In this document: piece after piece, positions 6,901 through 7,352 of the stretch
How positions within the stretch are numbered: position 1 is the first letter of the stretch
Layout of the letters: each line of letters opens with the position of its first letter
Assembly: GCA_947457325.1 (NCBI GenBank)
Contig: CANGVU010000055.1
Location: 1 to 7,352 of the forward strand
Reading direction: 5' to 3'
Length of the DNA stretch: 7,352 nt
From: Flavobacteriales bacterium
GTDB lineage: Bacteria > Bacteroidota > Bacteroidia > Flavobacteriales_D > Sanyastnellaceae
Notes under the pieces: model-generated
Seen by the model: only the letters and a program-made list of their open reading frames with translations
Databases searched by the model: none
Told to the model about the DNA's origin: nothing
Made by a program: the position numbers and the translations under genes

Positions 6901-7352
6901 GTTTCCAATTCATCACACACTCCATCACTGTCTGCATCATTGATGCATGAACCATCACAGTTCAAATACGTTTGCAATGGGTAGGTACAACTCGCGTCGT
7001 CTTCTGTTGCATTGGCGTTGTAGTTACAAGCTAATGGATCAGTACAACCGGAAACTTCGTTCTCATTGCAAATACCATCGATGTCTGCATCGTTGATACA
7101 AGATCCATCGCAATTCAAATAAGATTGCAATGGGTAGGTACAACTCGCGTCGTCTTCTGTTGCATTGGCATTGTAGTTACAAGCCAACTCATCAGTACAA
7201 CCAGGAACTTCATTCTCATTGCAAATACCATCATTGTCCGAATCATTGATACAAGATCCATCGCAATTCAAATACGTTTGCAACGGGTAGGTACAACTCG
7301 CGTCGTCTTCTGTTGCATTGGCATTGTAGTTACAAGCGTCTGGATCTGTGCA
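3978..7352 (-). CDS. Giant repeat-rich surface protein with T9SS type B sorting domain (N-terminus off window)
   Basis: A probable cell-surface, adhesin-like T9SS substrate; its ligand is unknown. 1124 residues are visible and the frame continues past the right edge, so the start and signal peptide are missing. In order (visible numbering): four Cys-rich CTDxxACNYN modules of 51 residues (1-203); 13 thrombospondin-type-3-like acidic units of 28 residues (207-568); a degenerate fifth Cys module (569-590); a possible SprB-like beta domain (about 595-670); three Ig/cadherin-like domains (about 671-775, 776-871, 872-959); a short second acidic-loop stretch (960-1026); and a type B (CHU_C/gliding) sorting domain (1034-1124). 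The acidic DxDxDG loops are expected to bind calcium and rigidify the stalk. It is the first visible gene of the three-gene operon and precedes a PorP/SprF gene, the usual arrangement for type B substrates. No enzymatic domain is visible; one could lie in the missing N-terminal part. The T9SS substrate call is firm; adhesion is inferred from architecture. Confidence 0.93.
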   Translation of the reverse strand, partial: CTDPDACNYNANATEDDASCTYPLQTYLNCDGSCINDSDNDGICNENEVPGCTDELACNYNANATEDDASCTYPLQSYLNCDGSCINDADIDGICNENEVSGCTDPLACNYNANATEDDASCTYPLQTYLNCDGSCINDADSDGVCDELETTGCTDPEACNYNANATEDDQTCTYPALNYLNCDGFCINDEDLDGICTEIEGTDDQDEDGTPNHLDTDSDGDGIDDAIEGIMDVDGDGRPNFLDLDSDGDNISDDVELIADGDNDGLPNYLDLDSDGDNILDSLELTADVDGDNIPNFLDLDSDGDGILDATELTADADGDNTPNYLDLDSDGDGILDATELTTDADGDNTPNYLDLDSDGDGILDATEDDVDTDGDGTPNYLDLDSDGDGILDSTELTNDADGDNTPNYLDLDSDGDGILDATEDDVDTDGDGTPNYLDLDSDGDGILDATEDDVDTDGDGTPNYLDLDSDGDGILDEEEGDVDSDGDGTPNYLDLDSDGDGILDETEGTVDTDGDGTPDYLDLDSDGDGILDETEGTVDTDGDGTPDYLDTDADNDGVNDVDEVLGCTDTLACDFNPLATDSAACSYSAAAVVIGQIQDASCSAGNGSVQVLNFNQFNTYYFINEDQETPAVELFVGLSEGEYLMIGLQTETCVSDTVSFVIGYNNDCSPVAVNDSLFIAEDAGSMQLNLMDNDTDSDNNLDFASVDIDPTLAGLQTTSSGPEGNWSVDANGVLSFTPALNYFGTTTRLYVVSDASGLLSNTAEIYIEVAPVNDAPVISPASLNVTVDLNSTTTICLDASDVDGDNVAVSSWLLMEGLGIIEDNILDDYCFDFTALGWQIPSNVMVVMCDNGILSLCDTAWVTINVNPTAPIAVDDFITSNDGLVNIDVVLNDTLFGDQNFTVTIIDSTDFGRVDLDTSLISYQPDWSYCGMDSMTYSVCNSFGMCDTATVYFEVVPADSDLDGIPDYIETVTADIDGDGVANYLDEDSDGDGLTDAEESGMTELCSPTLSDCNQNGIPDYIDFNNCIPDLEIPEGFSPNGDGVNDTWVIPGIENYPGNSMVVFNRWGNQVYSAEPYDNSWAGECNESGTIGGSTLPEGTYFFVFKSERNATAKQGYIYIKR
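3981..4253 (-). other. T9SS type B C-terminal sorting domain of the large protein
   Basis: The last 91 residues carry the type B pattern (gliding-motility C-terminal/CHU_C family): IPEGFSPNGDGVNDTW at the start, then VVFNRWGNQVY, YDNSWAGE, LPEGTYFFVF, and the basic end GYIYIKR. Domains of this family direct export by the type IX system and usually work with a PorP/SprF-type protein, which is encoded immediately downstream. The SPNGDGVND segment itself resembles the acidic calcium loops upstream in the protein. The domain looks complete and ends at the natural stop. Confidence 0.93.
4275..4475 (-). repeat. Second, divergent acidic-loop (TSP3-like) segment
   Basis: Between the last Ig-like domain and the sorting domain, about 67 residues hold loops of the same type as the main array: DSDLDGIPDYIE, DIDGDGVANYLD, DSDGDGLTDAEE and a final NQNGIPDYID. 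They are more diverged than the main array and are interrupted by a Cys-containing insert (TELCSPTLSDC), with a third Cys in NNCIPD. This is a likely calcium-stabilised linker placing the sorting domain. Confidence 0.75.
4476..5342 (-). other. Three tandem Ig/cadherin-like domains in the large protein
   Basis: Three beta-rich domains of roughly 90-105 residues can be aligned by their ends: A finishes GLLSNTAEIYIEVAPVNDAP, B finishes LCDTAWVTINVNPTAP, C finishes MCDTATVYFEVVP. A begins PVAVNDSLFIAEDAG and C begins PIAVDDFITSNDG, the usual opening of bacterial cadherin-like/Ig-like repeats, and A has LSFTPALNYFG, another common feature of that group. Domains B and C carry Cys residues that A lacks. 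The role is probably structural or adhesive; exact family assignment needs a profile search. Confidence 0.7.
5583..5648 (-). repeat. Degenerate fifth Cys-rich module after the acidic array
   Basis: Directly after the last acidic unit the protein reads CTDTLACDFNPLATDSAACS, matching the first ~20 residues of the 51-residue modules (CTDxxACNYNANATEDDxSC) with its three Cys at the same spacing (1, 7, 20). The second half of the module is absent. It shows that the acidic array is flanked on both sides by the same module type. Confidence 0.8.
5649..6734 (-). repeat. 84-bp tandem array encoding 13 TSP3-like calcium-loop units
   Basis: Twelve units of exactly 28 codons and a final one of 26 follow each other without a break. 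The consensus is DGDGTPNYLDLDSDGDGI then LDATEDDVDT. Each unit holds two 12-residue loops with the EF-hand-like spacing D1-D3-D5-G6-x-D/E12: DTDGDGTPNYLD and DSDGDGILDATE, so about 26 possible calcium sites. The outer units (near 6734 and 5649) are more diverged than the middle ones. Such thrombospondin type 3 repeats form calcium-dependent rigid stalks in bacterial surface proteins. The period is a multiple of three, so other frames also stay open and give false genes. Confidence 0.93.
6741..7352 (-). repeat. 153-bp tandem repeats encoding four six-Cys modules, continuing off window
   Basis: Four units of exactly 51 codons start at 7352, 7199, 7046 and 6893 (reading leftward). Each begins CTDxxACNYNANATEDD and contains six Cys at unit positions 1, 7, 20, 30, 34 and 43, plus an internal acidic loop (NDADxDGIC). 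The even Cys count suggests up to three disulfides per module. The unit nearest the acidic array is the most diverged (QTCTYPALNYLNCDGFC). The first unit begins at the window's last codon in full register, so more copies probably lie beyond the edge. The module type is common in large secreted Flavobacteriia proteins; its function is not established. Confidence 0.92.

Noticed and set aside
7281..7283. TTG codon that could serve as the start of the large surface protein
   Set aside because: The frame stays open to the window edge and the upstream codons encode the first half of the same Cys-rich module (CTDPDACNYNANATEDDASC), so the true start lies off the window.
5649..7352. Regular repeats suggestive of a CRISPR or other non-coding array
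   Set aside because: Units of 84 and 153 bp abut with no unique spacers, variation respects codons, and the translation gives well-known protein repeat types within one continuous frame.

Overview
The window looks like the chromosome of a Bacteroidetes (Bacteroidota) bacterium, most likely a Flavobacteriales-type organism. The evidence is a PorP/SprF-family outer-membrane protein, a type B sorting domain of the type IX secretion system (T9SS), Cys-rich CTDxxACNYN modules of the kind common in marine/freshwater Flavobacteriia, modest GC content and weak Shine-Dalgarno signals. Genus cannot be told from this sequence.

Layout: at the left edge, the 3' two-thirds of hutI (imidazolonepropionase, histidine degradation) runs on the + strand and stops at 796. 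Everything else is on the - strand and reads right to left as one apparent three-gene operon: (i) a very large, repeat-rich surface protein whose start lies beyond the right edge (3978-7352), (ii) a PorP/SprF-family beta-barrel (3039-3965), and (iii) a multidomain OmpA-family lipid-free envelope protein with PorE-like architecture (829-3027). The junctions are only 12 and 11 bp. hutI and the operon converge on a 32-bp gap, where a strong hairpin overlaps the hutI stop codon. No promoter for the operon is in the window, and no gene-free stretch exceeds 32 bp.

How the genes may work together: the large protein carries a C-terminal T9SS type B signal. Proteins with this signal are typically encoded beside a PorP/SprF homologue that is needed for their export or attachment. 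The third protein has the domain order TPR, PD40 propeller, carboxypeptidase regulatory-like, OmpA, as described for PorE of Porphyromonas gingivalis, which bridges PorP to peptidoglycan. The trio therefore reads as a dedicated unit for exporting and anchoring one giant adhesin-like surface protein. This is inference from architecture and gene order.

The most notable sequence structure is in the large gene: four 51-residue six-Cys modules continuing off the window, then 13 thrombospondin-type-3-like 28-residue units in exact 84-bp register, then a degenerate fifth Cys module. The array looks as if it grew by expansion of the acidic loop inside the Cys module. Some units share 65-80 bp identical DNA, pointing to recent homogenisation or duplication.
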